Shown here: positions 1-7,017 of the stretch, piece by piece
How positions within the stretch are numbered: the first letter of the stretch is position 1
How the letters are laid out: each line of letters starts with the position of its first letter
From: an uncultured Bacilli bacterium
GTDB taxonomy: Bacteria > Bacillota_I > Bacilli_A > RF39 > UBA660
Direction: 5' to 3'
DNA: 8,748 nucleotides
NCBI GenBank assembly: GCA_934098665.1
Contig: CAKOOO010000023.1
Coordinates: 1 to 8,748, forward strand
The notes under the pieces: generated by a model
Databases searched by the model: none
Seen by the model: the letters and a program-made list of their open reading frames with translations, nothing else
What the model was told of the DNA's origin: nothing
Position numbers and translations under genes: made by a program

Positions 1-15
1 TAAAGTAACATTTTT

Positions 16-327
16 TTATTCTTCATATTCTTTTACACGAGTATTAACTCCATTTATAACTTTATATTCTCTATGAACATTTTTAATTATTTTATGAAGT
101 ATTTCTTTTTCTAAATCAATACCTAATATTTCACTTATTCCTAAAAGATAAATTACAACATCCGCAAGTTCTTCACCTAAATCATTCTTTTTTTTACGAT
201 AAGCTTCATAAGCCTCTGCCATTTCTCCATACGCTAAACAAAATTCTTTAGGAATATCAGTTACATTAAATCCTTTATTAACTTTATTTTCATAAACCTT
301 CTTTTGAAGTTCTTTTAAATCTACCAT
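16..327 (-). CDS. MazG-like nucleotide pyrophosphohydrolase
   Basis: This 103-residue protein looks like a single-domain all-alpha NTP pyrophosphohydrolase of the MazG-like group, which hydrolyses (d)NTPs to the monophosphate and pyrophosphate and is usually regarded as house-cleaning. The visible signature is the metal-binding pair ExxE (Glu35 and Glu38 in GEMAEAYEAY) and ExxD (Glu53 and Asp56 in EELADVVIYLLG), separated by a short charged linker, as in MazG and related dUTPase-like folds. The length fits a one-domain family member, not the two-domain MazG of about 260 residues. The ATG is preceded by a strong CGGAGGT ribosome binding site. It has its own promoter just upstream and is separated from the DUF308 gene by a terminator, so it is probably monocistronic at the 5' side. 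The exact substrate cannot be read from the sequence. The family call is confident. Confidence 0.88.
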   Translation of the reverse strand: MVDLKELQKKVYENKVNKGFNVTDIPKEFCLAYGEMAEAYEAYRKKKNDLGEELADVVIYLLGISEILGIDLEKEILHKIIKNVHREYKVINGVNTRVKEYEE

Positions 328-347
328 TTTCTACCTCCGTATAAAAA

Positions 348-376
348 ATTATAACACGATTTATATATTTTTCATA
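348..376 (-). promoter_or_regulatory. Probable promoter of the MazG-like gene
   Basis: On the minus strand, a perfect TATAAT (353 to 348) is preceded by TG and one base, giving an extended -10 element. The -35 position (about 376 to 371, TATGAA) is weak, as is often tolerated with an extended -10. The predicted start would leave a leader of only about 14 bases, which contains the CGGAGGT ribosome binding site. Confidence 0.6.
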
Positions 377-388
377 AATTATTTTTAT

Positions 389-418
389 AAAAAAATAGAC
401 TAATTTCTAGCCTATTTT
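389..418 (-). terminator. Intrinsic terminator of the DUF308 gene
   Basis: On the minus strand an 11-base-pair stem (arms 418-408 and 402-392, one G-U pair) closes a five-base loop and runs straight into seven T residues (395-389). The TAG stop codon of the DUF308 gene (414-412) lies inside the first arm, so the terminator and the coding end are fused. Confidence 0.85.
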
Positions 419-960
419 AAAAGCTTTACAATATCATTAACATTTTTCTTAAATACAATTGTATCAATTATATTACTTATTGCATAAACCATTATAACAA
501 TACCTACATAAGTTGTAATTACATCACTTCCTACAGTTGGATTTACAATAATATAAATTCCACATATTATTCCAAGAAGAGAACAAATAAATAACACTAA
601 CCAATTTTTGTATCCAGCATCACTTAATAAAATTGAAAGCCTTAAATCTAAAACTGATTTAACAACCATTGATATACCTACTACTATCGGAAATAAAGTT
701 TTAACTATTTCTGGATTTAATAGCATGATAATTCCCATTAAAAGTTCTAAAACACCAAGTGTTAAAAAACCTGAGAAAAAAAGTGAACTATCTTTTTCAA
801 TTATAAAATATATTCCGTTAAGTATTAAAAATATTGCAATTATATAAGTAACTACTGAAAAAGAAACTGTTGGATAAATCATAAAAATAAGTCCTAAAAC
901 AAACATTAATATTGAAAGTACAATTGAGGAATTTAAGAATTTATTAAATTTTTCTAGCAT
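412..960 (-). CDS. DUF308 (HdeD-like) integral membrane protein
   Basis: This 182-residue protein is almost entirely hydrophobic, with about six predicted membrane helices arranged as repeated hairpins. The pattern 'G-x-I/M-x(5-6)-N/Y-P' recurs three times (LGLIFMIYPT, MGIIMLLNPE, CGIYIIVNPT). That internal repetition and the length are typical of DUF308, the family that includes the E. coli acid-resistance membrane protein HdeD. The biochemical role of DUF308 proteins in Bacillota is not established, and nothing here shows acid resistance. The start is an ATG 6 bases after an AAGGAG site. It has a strong promoter upstream and a terminator fused to its stop codon, so it is most likely a single-gene unit. 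The family call is good; the function is unknown. Confidence 0.8.
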   Translation of the reverse strand: MLEKFNKFLNSSIVLSILMFVLGLIFMIYPTVSFSVVTYIIAIFLILNGIYFIIEKDSSLFFSGFLTLGVLELLMGIIMLLNPEIVKTLFPIVVGISMVVKSVLDLRLSILLSDAGYKNWLVLFICSLLGIICGIYIIVNPTVGSDVITTYVGIVIMVYAISNIIDTIVFKKNVNDIVKLLK

Positions 961-983
961 AACTTCTCCTTTCTACTATTTAA

Positions 984-1012
984 ATTATACAAATTATTTG
1001 TAAATATGTAAA
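984..1012 (-). promoter_or_regulatory. Promoter of the DUF308 gene
   Basis: Minus strand TTTACA (1012-1007), a 17-base spacer, then a perfect TATAAT (989-984), placed 24 bases upstream of the ATG. This is a near-consensus sigma-A-type promoter. Confidence 0.75.
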
Positions 1013-1041
1013 TAAACAAAATAATAAAAAATGTTTATTTA
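1009..1041 (-). repeat. Perfect 9-base inverted repeat at the end of the dehydrogenase gene
   Basis: TAAATAAAC (1009-1017) and GTTTATTTA (1033-1041) are exact inverted copies around a 15-base A/T-only loop. The right arm covers the last codons of the dehydrogenase gene and the left arm overlaps the -35 box of the DUF308 promoter. It might act as a weak terminator for the dehydrogenase gene, but no T-run follows on the minus strand. It may equally be chance in very AT-rich DNA. Confidence 0.3.
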
Positions 1042-2060
1042 TTATTTGGTTTAAAAATAATTTTTATAGCATCATCATTACCATTTGTAAGTCTTTCAAA
1101 TGCTTCTTGTCCTTTTTCTAAAGGAATAATATCATCTATATATTTTTTTACATCAAGTTTTTGCTTAGCAATAAGATTTATTGTTTTATCAAAATCAAAT
1201 TCACTATAAGCAATTGAGCCTTTCATAGTAATTTCACCCATAACACTTACTACAGTTGGAATTGTTATTGGTGTCATAGAAACACCTACTAAAATAATTG
1301 TTCCGCCGTTTTTTGTAAGCATTATTGCTTCACTAACTGCACTAGAGTTTCCACAGCACTCAATAACTTTATCAAATCCACCTGTTTTTTCTTTTAAAAG
1401 TGGAATTGTTTTTTTTGAAAGTGCATTATAATATTCATCAACATAACCATAAGTTAAAGATTTATTACCTCTTTTTTCATTAGTTTCTAAAAGTGAAACA
1501 TAAATTGCACCTTCCATTTTAGCAAACTCTGCTGCCATAAGCCCAATTATTCCACCACCTATGATAGCAACTTTATCACCAACTTTAATATCCGCAAGTT
1601 TAACTGCATGAAGACTTACAGCGCTTGGTTCAACCATTGCAGCTTCTTCATCTGTAATATTATCTGGTAAAAGTCTTGCCATTTTAGAATGACATTTAGT
1701 AATGTTACTATAAGCTCCTGGATAATCAAGAGAAAGACCTACAGCGTGTGTCCAAGCATTTGCGCAATATTGAGGATTTCCACTTTTACAAGCATCACAA
1801 TTATTACAAAAAGATAATGGAAGTGCAGTTATTCTATCACCTATTTTTAAATCAGTTCTATCTCCGGGATCAATTACTGTTCCGCAAAATTCATGACCCA
1901 TAACTAGGTTTATAGGATTCCCCATGTCCCAATAATGAATATCCGAACCACATATTCCACATGCATTTACTTTAAATATTACATCTTTACCATTTTTTTC
2001 TGGCTCATTCATTTCACTTACTTCAAGTTTTTTTTGACCAGTTAATTTCAAACATTTCAT
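1035..2060 (-). CDS. Zinc-dependent medium-chain alcohol/polyol dehydrogenase
   Basis: This 341-residue protein has the full layout of a zinc-containing medium-chain dehydrogenase of the sorbitol/threonine dehydrogenase type, which oxidises a secondary alcohol with NAD(P)+. The catalytic-zinc ligands are visible as Cys37 (CGICGSD), His56-Glu57 (GHE) and Glu144 (VEPSA). Structural-zinc ligands are Cys85, Cys88, Cys91 and Cys99. The Rossmann motif is GGGIIG at 168-173, and Glu192 at the end of the second strand suggests NAD+ over NADP+. The length matches the family (340-350). The start ATG follows a degenerate AGGCGGTG site. It stands alone between the SGNH hydrolase terminator and the DUF308 promoter, so the substrate cannot be inferred from neighbours; polyol, threonine or butanediol are all possible. 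Confidence 0.9.
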   Translation of the reverse strand: MKCLKLTGQKKLEVSEMNEPEKNGKDVIFKVNACGICGSDIHYWDMGNPINLVMGHEFCGTVIDPGDRTDLKIGDRITALPLSFCNNCDACKSGNPQYCANAWTHAVGLSLDYPGAYSNITKCHSKMARLLPDNITDEEAAMVEPSAVSLHAVKLADIKVGDKVAIIGGGIIGLMAAEFAKMEGAIYVSLLETNEKRGNKSLTYGYVDEYYNALSKKTIPLLKEKTGGFDKVIECCGNSSAVSEAIMLTKNGGTIILVGVSMTPITIPTVVSVMGEITMKGSIAYSEFDFDKTINLIAKQKLDVKKYIDDIIPLEKGQEAFERLTNGNDDAIKIIFKPNNK

Positions 2061-2079
2061 TTTAACACCGCCTATATTT

Positions 2080-2108
2080 TATATATTACCATAAAATAAA
2101 AAATTCAA
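2080..2108 (-). promoter_or_regulatory. Probable promoter of the dehydrogenase gene, overlapping the upstream terminator
   Basis: Minus strand TTGAAT (2108-2103), a 17-base spacer, then TATATA (2085-2080), ending 19 bases before the ATG. The -35 hexamer sits within the distal arm of the SGNH hydrolase terminator. It is a plausible but not perfect sigma-A promoter. Confidence 0.5.
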
Positions 2109-2129
2109 ACGCATTTTACATTTGAATTT
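2097..2129 (-). terminator. Intrinsic terminator of the SGNH hydrolase gene
   Basis: On the minus strand, arms 2129-2119 and 2111-2101 form an 11-base-pair stem with one wobble pair and a seven-base loop. It is followed by a T-rich run (TTTTTTATTTT) and begins four bases after the TAA stop of the hydrolase gene. Confidence 0.8.
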
Positions 2130-2133
2130 ACAT

Positions 2134-3036
2134 TTAATTTACACTTTTTAAATAACTTGCCATGTGTCTTCCCCAGTTTTGGAAAAAAGGTACTTTTGGA
2201 TGAACACCATCCGCGGAAAAAGAATTTACTCTATCTGCTAAATAAACACCATTTTCTAAAAATTGAACACCAAGTTCTTTTGCTAAGTTTTTTAAAGCAT
2301 CATTATACATTGGTTGATAAGTAAATGATGGGTCATTAGTAGCGGCATAATCACTAACAGGTAAAACGGAATTAACAATTATTTTTGTATTAGGAAGCTC
2401 ACTTTGAATATTAATAATTGCTTCTTTATATTTAGCTATCCAAACATCAACATTTCCTCTAAAGGATTTTATATCATTTGCACCATAAGCTAAAAATAAA
2501 TAATTTGGATTATATGCTTTTACACTTTCTAAATCAAGATACATATTATCAATTCTTCTTCCCCTATGCCAAACAACATTTTCCTTATTAAGTACTCTAT
2601 AACAGTCTAGTCCTTCAGCCATTGAATCACCAACAGCCATAGCATGCTTTTCATTAAAAATTATTTTTGTATCATCTAAGGTAATATCATCAATTGTAAA
2701 TTCATCTTGTATATAAGAGGTATTTACTGTTACATTTTGGGAAGGGTTTTCTGAAGTAGTATTATTTATATCTGGTTTATTATCTATTACATTTGTTGTA
2801 TTATTCGAAGAAGTATTCATATTTGTATTAGTGTTAGTGTTAGTGTTTGTATTTGTGTTAGTGTTTGTATTTGTGTTAGTGTTTGTATTTGTGTTAGTGT
2901 TTGTATTATTGTTATTACTTACATTATTAAATGTAAAACTTTTTAAAATTAAAAAAGACGCTAAAACTATAACAACCAAAAATATTAGAACATAAACAAT
3001 AACAATATTTTGTTTTAATTGAATTTTCTTCTTCAT
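2134..3036 (-). CDS. Membrane-anchored SGNH/GDSL hydrolase with a Thr-Asn stalk
   Basis: This 300-residue protein is probably an extracellular esterase or acetyl-transfer enzyme acting on a cell-surface glycan. It begins with a short basic stretch and one membrane helix (about 10-31) with no cleavage site, so it should remain anchored facing outward. Residues 41-110 are a low-complexity, Asn/Thr-rich stalk including 14 Thr-Asn dipeptides (45-72). The globular SGNH domain follows, with block I Gly-Asp-Ser (Ser138), block III GAND (185-188) and block V DGVH (Asp276, His279), so the Ser-Asp-His set is complete. The ATG has an AAGGATGAG site. It lies 81 bases after the DUF4358 gene, beyond a terminator, and has its own terminator. 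The position suggests it works with the MBOAT/DHHW acylation genes; the substrate is not known. Confidence 0.85.
   Translation of the reverse strand: MKKKIQLKQNIVIVYVLIFLVVIVLASFLILKSFTFNNVSNNNNTNTNTNTNTNTNTNTNTNTNTNTNTNTNMNTSSNNTTNVIDNKPDINNTTSENPSQNVTVNTSYIQDEFTIDDITLDDTKIIFNEKHAMAVGDSMAEGLDCYRVLNKENVVWHRGRRIDNMYLDLESVKAYNPNYLFLAYGANDIKSFRGNVDVWIAKYKEAIINIQSELPNTKIIVNSVLPVSDYAATNDPSFTYQPMYNDALKNLAKELGVQFLENGVYLADRVNSFSADGVHPKVPFFQNWGRHMASYLKSVN
2837..2908 (-). repeat. 18-base tandem repeat encoding the Thr-Asn stalk
   Basis: Four consecutive 18-base units (plus-strand unit GTGTTAGTGTTTGTATTT) start at 2837, 2855, 2873 and 2891. The first three are identical and the fourth differs only in its last base. 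Shorter six-base TN-coding units continue on the low-coordinate side to about 2823. Each unit encodes three Thr-Asn pairs, so copy-number change would lengthen or shorten the stalk without shifting the frame. Confidence 0.92.
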
Positions 3037-3074
3037 ATTCTCATCCTTACATAATAAGTTTAATCTAAATAAAT

Positions 3075-3096
3075 AAAAAAAGCAATAACTTTGCTT
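3075..3096 (-). terminator. Intrinsic terminator after the DUF4358 gene
   Basis: On the minus strand AAGCAA (3096-3091), the five-base loop AGTTA, and TTGCTT (3085-3080) form a stem that runs into seven T residues (3081-3075). It lies about 20 bases after the DUF4358 stop codon and separates the three-gene acylation operon from the SGNH hydrolase gene. The stem is short, so some read-through into the hydrolase gene is possible. Confidence 0.7.
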
Positions 3097-3117
3097 CTTT
3101 TAAATACAAATTTACAG

Positions 3118-3585
3118 TTATTTACTTAAACTTAAAAAACTTGATTTTAATTTTTCACCATTTTGATTATCCATAACAAGTAAAACTAAATCGCCAATGC
3201 TTTCAACATAAACATTTTCTTCATCAACGGATACACATATCCATTTATTTGGGTCAACTTTTTCTTTAATTTCTTTTTTAGCTTTTTCAGCATCAGATGC
3301 ACTATTAAGTCTTACAAGTACTACTGAATGTGCTACTGATGACATTATTGGTTCACTTGCAAGTCCTTCCTTAAAAGAAAATGATACATCACCGATGTAA
3401 TATGAGGAATTTTCATCATTTAGACTTACAGTTTCCATGTCTTCATTAGATACACCAGCATTTTCATAAATTTTTGCCATTATATCTGTTAAATTTTCTT
3501 CAACATTTTCTTGTTTTTTTTGGCATCCTGAAGTTATAATTAAAACTCCCATTAAAACAAATAATAAACTAATAATTTTTTTCAT
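3118..3585 (-). CDS. DUF4358 lipoprotein
   Basis: This 155-residue protein starts with a lipoprotein signal peptide: a basic N-terminus, a hydrophobic core and ITSGC, with Cys21 as the likely lipidated residue. It is therefore predicted to sit on the outer face of the cytoplasmic membrane. The remainder matches the pattern I know for DUF4358, including the segment AHSVVLVRL, the regularly spaced A/K/E helix and the KWICV motif (about residues 114-118), then a GDLVLLVMD strand near the C-terminus. The function of DUF4358 is not established, but the family is often found beside MBOAT and DHHW genes in Bacillota, as here. Its start has an AAGGAAGG site and it begins 13 bases after the DHHW gene, so it is almost certainly the last gene of that operon. 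A helper role in surface glycan acylation is inference from context. Confidence 0.85.
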   Translation of the reverse strand: MKKIISLLFVLMGVLIITSGCQKKQENVEENLTDIMAKIYENAGVSNEDMETVSLNDENSSYYIGDVSFSFKEGLASEPIMSSVAHSVVLVRLNSASDAEKAKKEIKEKVDPNKWICVSVDEENVYVESIGDLVLLVMDNQNGEKLKSSFLSLSK

Positions 3586-3598
3586 ATACTTTCCTTCC

Positions 3599-4672
3599 TT
3601 ACTTCAACGTAAAACTATTATTAAATATAACACTACTATAAATAAACATTACATCTTCATTTCCTTTAAAATTTATAGTGTCATTTAAATATTTACTTCC
3701 GATATATCTTAAATCTATCATTGTAATTTTTGAATATTTTTCAATTAAAAGTGGCGCTAAACTACTAGAAAATGAGTCTCTAAACATAATTAACTCTTTT
3801 CCTGATGTATTTAAATCATTTTCAATAATAATAAGTGGTGTTGCACCAGATAAGAAAACATCATAACTATCAACATTATTAAGATTTGATGCATTATAAA
3901 CCTTTTCATAACCTTTTTTTTCATAATTATAAACTTTAGCATTTTTAATTATGTCACTATCTAGATAAGTTATTGTATCCGCAGGAGCATTTGTAACGGT
4001 TTTACCATATAATGCACCATAAAATGGATAAAATTTTTTTTCAATATAATATGACTCTAACTTTGAAAGGTTCATATTTTCACAAATATTATTAACTACA
4101 TCAATAATTTTGTCTTGAGACCAATGTATATCGGTTCTATAGTATGAAGATAAATCTAAATAATTTTTTATATCTATAGTTTTAAAATCTTTAGGTAATC
4201 CATTACTTATACTATCCTCAATAATATTATACTCCAGTTTAGGAATTTTTTCATCCTCTAAATAATAATTTTTATCTGGAATATATATAAAGTATTTATT
4301 TTGACTGGTTAAATAGGTATTATTAATATAATTTATTTTGTCAAGTAAATGTCTAATTGACTTTTTGTTTACACTACTATATATTTGAAATAAATAATTA
4401 TTATTTTCGTATATACCATTATTTTCTTTCATAAACATCACTTTTTTAGTGGTAATACCCTTTAAAATTTTTAAATTATCGCGAAAAGGAATTTGATCAA
4501 GAACATATTTATCAAGCTTTTCAAAATAAGCACTTGTTAAAGTAAATGTTGGTTTACTTGCAAGTTTTCTTCTTTCTTTTATAGAAACTAAATCATCTTT
4601 TTTTATTTGACAAAGTAAAAATGATGTTAAAAGAAAAAATACAAATATTAGCGATATAATTCTATTTTTCAT
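3599..4672 (-). CDS. DHHW-family (AlgJ/AlgX-like) exported acylation protein
   Basis: This 357-residue protein has one N-terminal membrane helix (about 5-22) and a large extracellular domain. It carries the family landmarks of DHHW proteins: ERRKLA followed by P (33-41), the RTDIHW motif (Asp181, His183, Trp184), the segment around DVFLSG (271-276) and RDSFSSS (Asp299, Ser300). These correspond to the Asp-His and Ser positions of the SGNH-like acetyltransferases AlgJ and AlgX, which receive acetyl groups from an MBOAT partner and place them on a polysaccharide. The order of motifs, with Asp-His before Ser, matches AlgJ. The start has an AAAGGAA site 11 bases after the MBOAT stop, and the DUF4358 gene follows after 13 bases, giving a tight operon. 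A role in O-acylation of an exported glycan is well supported by context; direct transferase activity is inferred. Confidence 0.85.
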   Translation of the reverse strand: MKNRIISLIFVFFLLTSFLLCQIKKDDLVSIKERRKLASKPTFTLTSAYFEKLDKYVLDQIPFRDNLKILKGITTKKVMFMKENNGIYENNNYLFQIYSSVNKKSIRHLLDKINYINNTYLTSQNKYFIYIPDKNYYLEDEKIPKLEYNIIEDSISNGLPKDFKTIDIKNYLDLSSYYRTDIHWSQDKIIDVVNNICENMNLSKLESYYIEKKFYPFYGALYGKTVTNAPADTITYLDSDIIKNAKVYNYEKKGYEKVYNASNLNNVDSYDVFLSGATPLIIIENDLNTSGKELIMFRDSFSSSLAPLLIEKYSKITMIDLRYIGSKYLNDTINFKGNEDVMFIYSSVIFNNSFTLK

Positions 4673-4683
4673 AATATTCCTTT

Positions 4684-6066
4684 CTAAAATCTAAAATATA
4701 AAAATGGGTTTGAGGATGCATCTACTATAAAAGAGGTACATAGTACTAAAAGTACTATTAAAATTATAGGTTCTAATATATTAAAGACTTTGTTAATTTT
4801 TTTATTTTTATTAAGTTTAGTAATTAAATTTTTCATAAGTGGTGTGCATGCTATAATTGAAATTATTAAAAGTAATAAATAGTTTTTCAAATAATAAATA
4901 GTTACCACATTACATAGTTTTATACCTTTACCAGTAAACATACTAATTAATATCTTTAATATATTACTTTCATTAAAGAAAAATACAAACCCTATTACAA
5001 CACACAAATTAGTTATAATATTACCAATTACTTTATGCTTTTCAAAATACTTTAAGAAAAATTTTTTTTCTATTACAAGTATTAATCCAAAATATAACCC
5101 CCATAAAATATAGTTCCAACTTGCTCCATGCCAAAGTCCCGTTAAAAACCATACAATAAATATGTTTAAATACTTTTTAAAAGGACCTTTTCTATTTCCC
5201 CCTAAAGGAATATAAACATAATCTTTAAACCAAGAAGATAAGCTTATATGCCATTTACGCCAAAAAGATGTTACACTATAAGTTGAAAGCGGATAATCAA
5301 AATTTTCCATTATATGAAATCCTAACATTAACCCAAGTCCTATTGCCATATCAGTATATCCTGAAAAATCTAAATATAATTTAACAATGTCTGTTATAGC
5401 TTTTAGCCATAATGAAACTACAGTTTGAACTTCCATATTAGTAAGTGAAGAAGATAGTTTTGCCAAAGTATCCGCTAAAATGACTTTTTTGGAAAGACCA
5501 ATTATAAATCTTTCAACGCCTAATGCAAAATTATCAAAACTTAATTTTTTATCCTTTATATCACTTTTTATATCTTTATATCTAACTATAGGTCCTTGTA
5601 CTAAACTTGGAAACATAGTTATATAAGTTAAATAATTTATAATATTTTTTTCACATTTAACATCATTTTTATAAACGTCTACTAAATAACTTATATTTTT
5701 AAATGTATAAAAACTTATCCCAAGTGGAAGAACTATATTAAGTAAACTTATATTTGTTTTAAAAATACTATTTATATTACTTAGAAAAAAATTAAAATAT
5801 TTAAAATAAAATAATAAACTAATATTAATAAATATACCAAGTATCAAAAATAATTTTTTATTTTTTCTAGAAATAAGTCTTCCTAAAAAATAATTTATTA
5901 TGCTACTACATAAAAGTAGTAACACATATTTTATATCTCCATAAATATAGAAAAATAAACTTCCAAATAAAAGAATAAAATTTTTAAACTTTTTTGGTGT
6001 AATAAAATATATTATTAAAAAAATTATTAAGAAATAATATATAAAATATATACTTGAAAATATCAT
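4684..6066 (-). CDS. MBOAT-family O-acyltransferase (AlgI-like)
   Basis: This 460-residue multispanning membrane protein is an AlgI/DltB-type MBOAT enzyme, expected to move acyl groups, usually acetyl, across the membrane for transfer to an exported polymer. Visible landmarks in order are LPLGISFYTF, FPSLVQGPIVRY, DFSGYTDMAIG, FWRKWHISLS (His273), YIPLGGN and the catalytic WHGASW (His313). The C-terminus ends in an aromatic YFRF, as is common in the family. The reading frame can begin nine bases earlier (6075), but I chose the ATG at 6066 because MIFSSIYF matches the usual MVFSS start and TAGGATGG is then well spaced; the earlier ATG touches the AGGGTAGG. It is the first gene of the operon with the DHHW and DUF4358 genes. 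The acyl donor and the polymer are not shown by the window. Confidence 0.93.
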   Translation of the reverse strand: MIFSSIYFIYYFLIIFLIIYFITPKKFKNFILLFGSLFFYIYGDIKYVLLLLCSSIINYFLGRLISRKNKKLFLILGIFINISLLFYFKYFNFFLSNINSIFKTNISLLNIVLPLGISFYTFKNISYLVDVYKNDVKCEKNIINYLTYITMFPSLVQGPIVRYKDIKSDIKDKKLSFDNFALGVERFIIGLSKKVILADTLAKLSSSLTNMEVQTVVSLWLKAITDIVKLYLDFSGYTDMAIGLGLMLGFHIMENFDYPLSTYSVTSFWRKWHISLSSWFKDYVYIPLGGNRKGPFKKYLNIFIVWFLTGLWHGASWNYILWGLYFGLILVIEKKFFLKYFEKHKVIGNIITNLCVVIGFVFFFNESNILKILISMFTGKGIKLCNVVTIYYLKNYLLLLIISIIACTPLMKNLITKLNKNKKINKVFNILEPIILIVLLVLCTSFIVDASSNPFLYFRF

Positions 6067-6090
6067 TATTACCATCCTACCCTTAAATTA

Positions 6091-6119
6091 ATTATATAAA
6101 AAATACTTAACTTTGTCTA
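6091..6119 (-). promoter_or_regulatory. Promoter of the MBOAT-DHHW-DUF4358 operon
   Basis: Minus strand TAGACA (6119-6114), a 17-base spacer and a perfect TATAAT (6096-6091), 24 bases before the chosen start codon. Eleven of twelve hexamer bases match the sigma-A consensus. No obvious operator was seen next to it. Confidence 0.8.
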
Positions 6120-6317
6120 TTAAAAAAAATATGGTATATTTTTAATATTGAAAATAGTTAGTTATATATTATATCTAATAGAAAATATATTCCAAAAATA
6201 TCAATAACACCATTAATTTTATATATAAAAATAAAGTTATATAAACTTTTTCCATTGTAAACAACACTAATTAAACTACTATTTAATTTTTTAGATTACA
6301 AGTTTCAAATCTATATT
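6120..6317. other. Gene-free AT-rich stretch between the regulator remnant and the acylation operon
   Basis: With its flanks this is a stretch of about 310 bases without a supported gene (6076-6384). It holds the operon promoter on one side and the regulator terminator on the other. The middle 200 bases are very AT-rich with short open frames on the minus strand (up to about 45 codons) that lack a start codon with a ribosome binding site and resemble nothing I know. I see no structured RNA or clear repeat here. Confidence 0.6.
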
Positions 6318-6347
6318 AAAAAGTGACTACCTTTTAGCAATCACTTT
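6318..6347 (-). terminator. Intrinsic terminator after the XRE regulator remnant
   Basis: On the minus strand AAAGTGA (6347-6341) pairs with TCACTTT (6326-6320). An inner CTA/TAG pair closes the loop beyond a small bulge, and the stem runs into five T residues (6322-6318). It lies about 40 bases beyond the stop codon of the regulator gene. Confidence 0.75.
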
Positions 6348-6384
6348 GACTTTTATAAAAATCTATTTTTTCATTTTCTTAAGA

Positions 6385-6945
6385 TTAGCACTTACCGCCA
6401 TTATCTTTAAAATAAGCTTCTATATATTTCACTAAGGTTTTTGCTTTATTAAATTCTTTGTCTTTAACAATATTTATTATATATTCGCTACCACTAGCAT
6501 CTATTATATTATCATTTTGATCATACTCTATAAGATATTCGTACTTTTCATTATTAATGGTGCAACTTAATTGTACTGTTTGCTCTGTTTGCTCTGTTTT
6601 TGATGATTGTCTACTACCAAAAAAGACATTTAATAAAATTATAGCTACAAACCCAACTATGAATAATATTCCCATTACTTTTAGTATTTTGATTATTAAC
6701 CCAGCAAGTTTTTCGGTGTTACTCACTTTTTCAACTAGCACAGGTTTAATATCATTATTTAATAATTCATCAAGGCTAACATTTAGTGCTTTTGATAATA
6801 ATTTTAACTGCTCTGGATTTGGTGAAGTTTCACAAAGCTCCCAATTTGATATTGTTTGCCTAGTTACGTCAACTTTTTCTGCTAATTGTTCTTATGAAAG
6901 TTTACAATCTTTTCTTAATTTTAAAATATTATCTCCTAATTTCAT
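6385..6945 (-). pseudogene. XRE-family HTH regulator with membrane tail, interrupted by a nonsense codon
   Basis: Read from the ATG at 6945, the frame encodes a 186-residue protein with one internal TAA at codon 18 (6894-6892). Residues about 5-62 are a classic XRE/Cro-type DNA-binding domain (LAEKVDVTRQTISNWE then SPNPEQLKLLSKALNVSLDELL). The TAA falls in 'LS-stop-EQLAEKV', where relatives normally read LSQEQL, so a CAA to TAA change is the simplest explanation. A further oddity is Cys in WELCET, where Gly is usual. After the HTH come a membrane helix (about 86-109), a TEQTEQT linker and a 70-residue outer domain I do not recognise. The ATG has a strong AAGGAGAG site. The open part after the stop could start only at a GTG (6741) without a convincing ribosome site. 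It is either a recent pseudogene or carries a base error; the intact protein would be a membrane-tethered regulator. Confidence 0.8.
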
Positions 6946-6967
6946 TTTATCTCTCCTTTCACTTACA

Positions 6968-6996
6968 ATTATATATGTATTAATACTTGCATTCCA
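6968..6996 (-). promoter_or_regulatory. Possible promoter of the XRE regulator
   Basis: Minus strand TATAAT (6973-6968) lies 22 bases upstream of the regulator ATG. The -35 position 17 bases further up is poor (TGGAAT). A better -35-like TTGACA (7021-7016) exists but is too far away, about 42 bases, to pair with this -10. Confidence 0.35.
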
Positions 6997-7017
6997 TCAA
7001 ATGTCTTTGGAACTTTG

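Noticed and set aside
6161..6300. Minus-strand open frame of about 45 codons between the regulator and the MBOAT gene
   Set aside because: No start codon with a ribosome site, no known motif, and such lengths arise by chance in this composition.
6572..6600. Short direct repeat (tandem TGCTCTGTT units) in the regulator linker
   Set aside because: Only two copies encoding TEQTEQT; it is part of a low-complexity linker and no separate function is supported.
6892..6894. Recoding of TAA as Gln (alternative genetic code)
   Set aside because: Most intact genes in the window end at TAA at the expected length and contain no other internal TAA, so a single nonsense change or base error is far simpler.
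6992..7012. TTCCA/TGGAA inverted repeat upstream of the XRE regulator as an operator
   Set aside because: The arms are only five bases with an 11-base gap and no extended symmetry, so it is too weak to call in AT-rich DNA.
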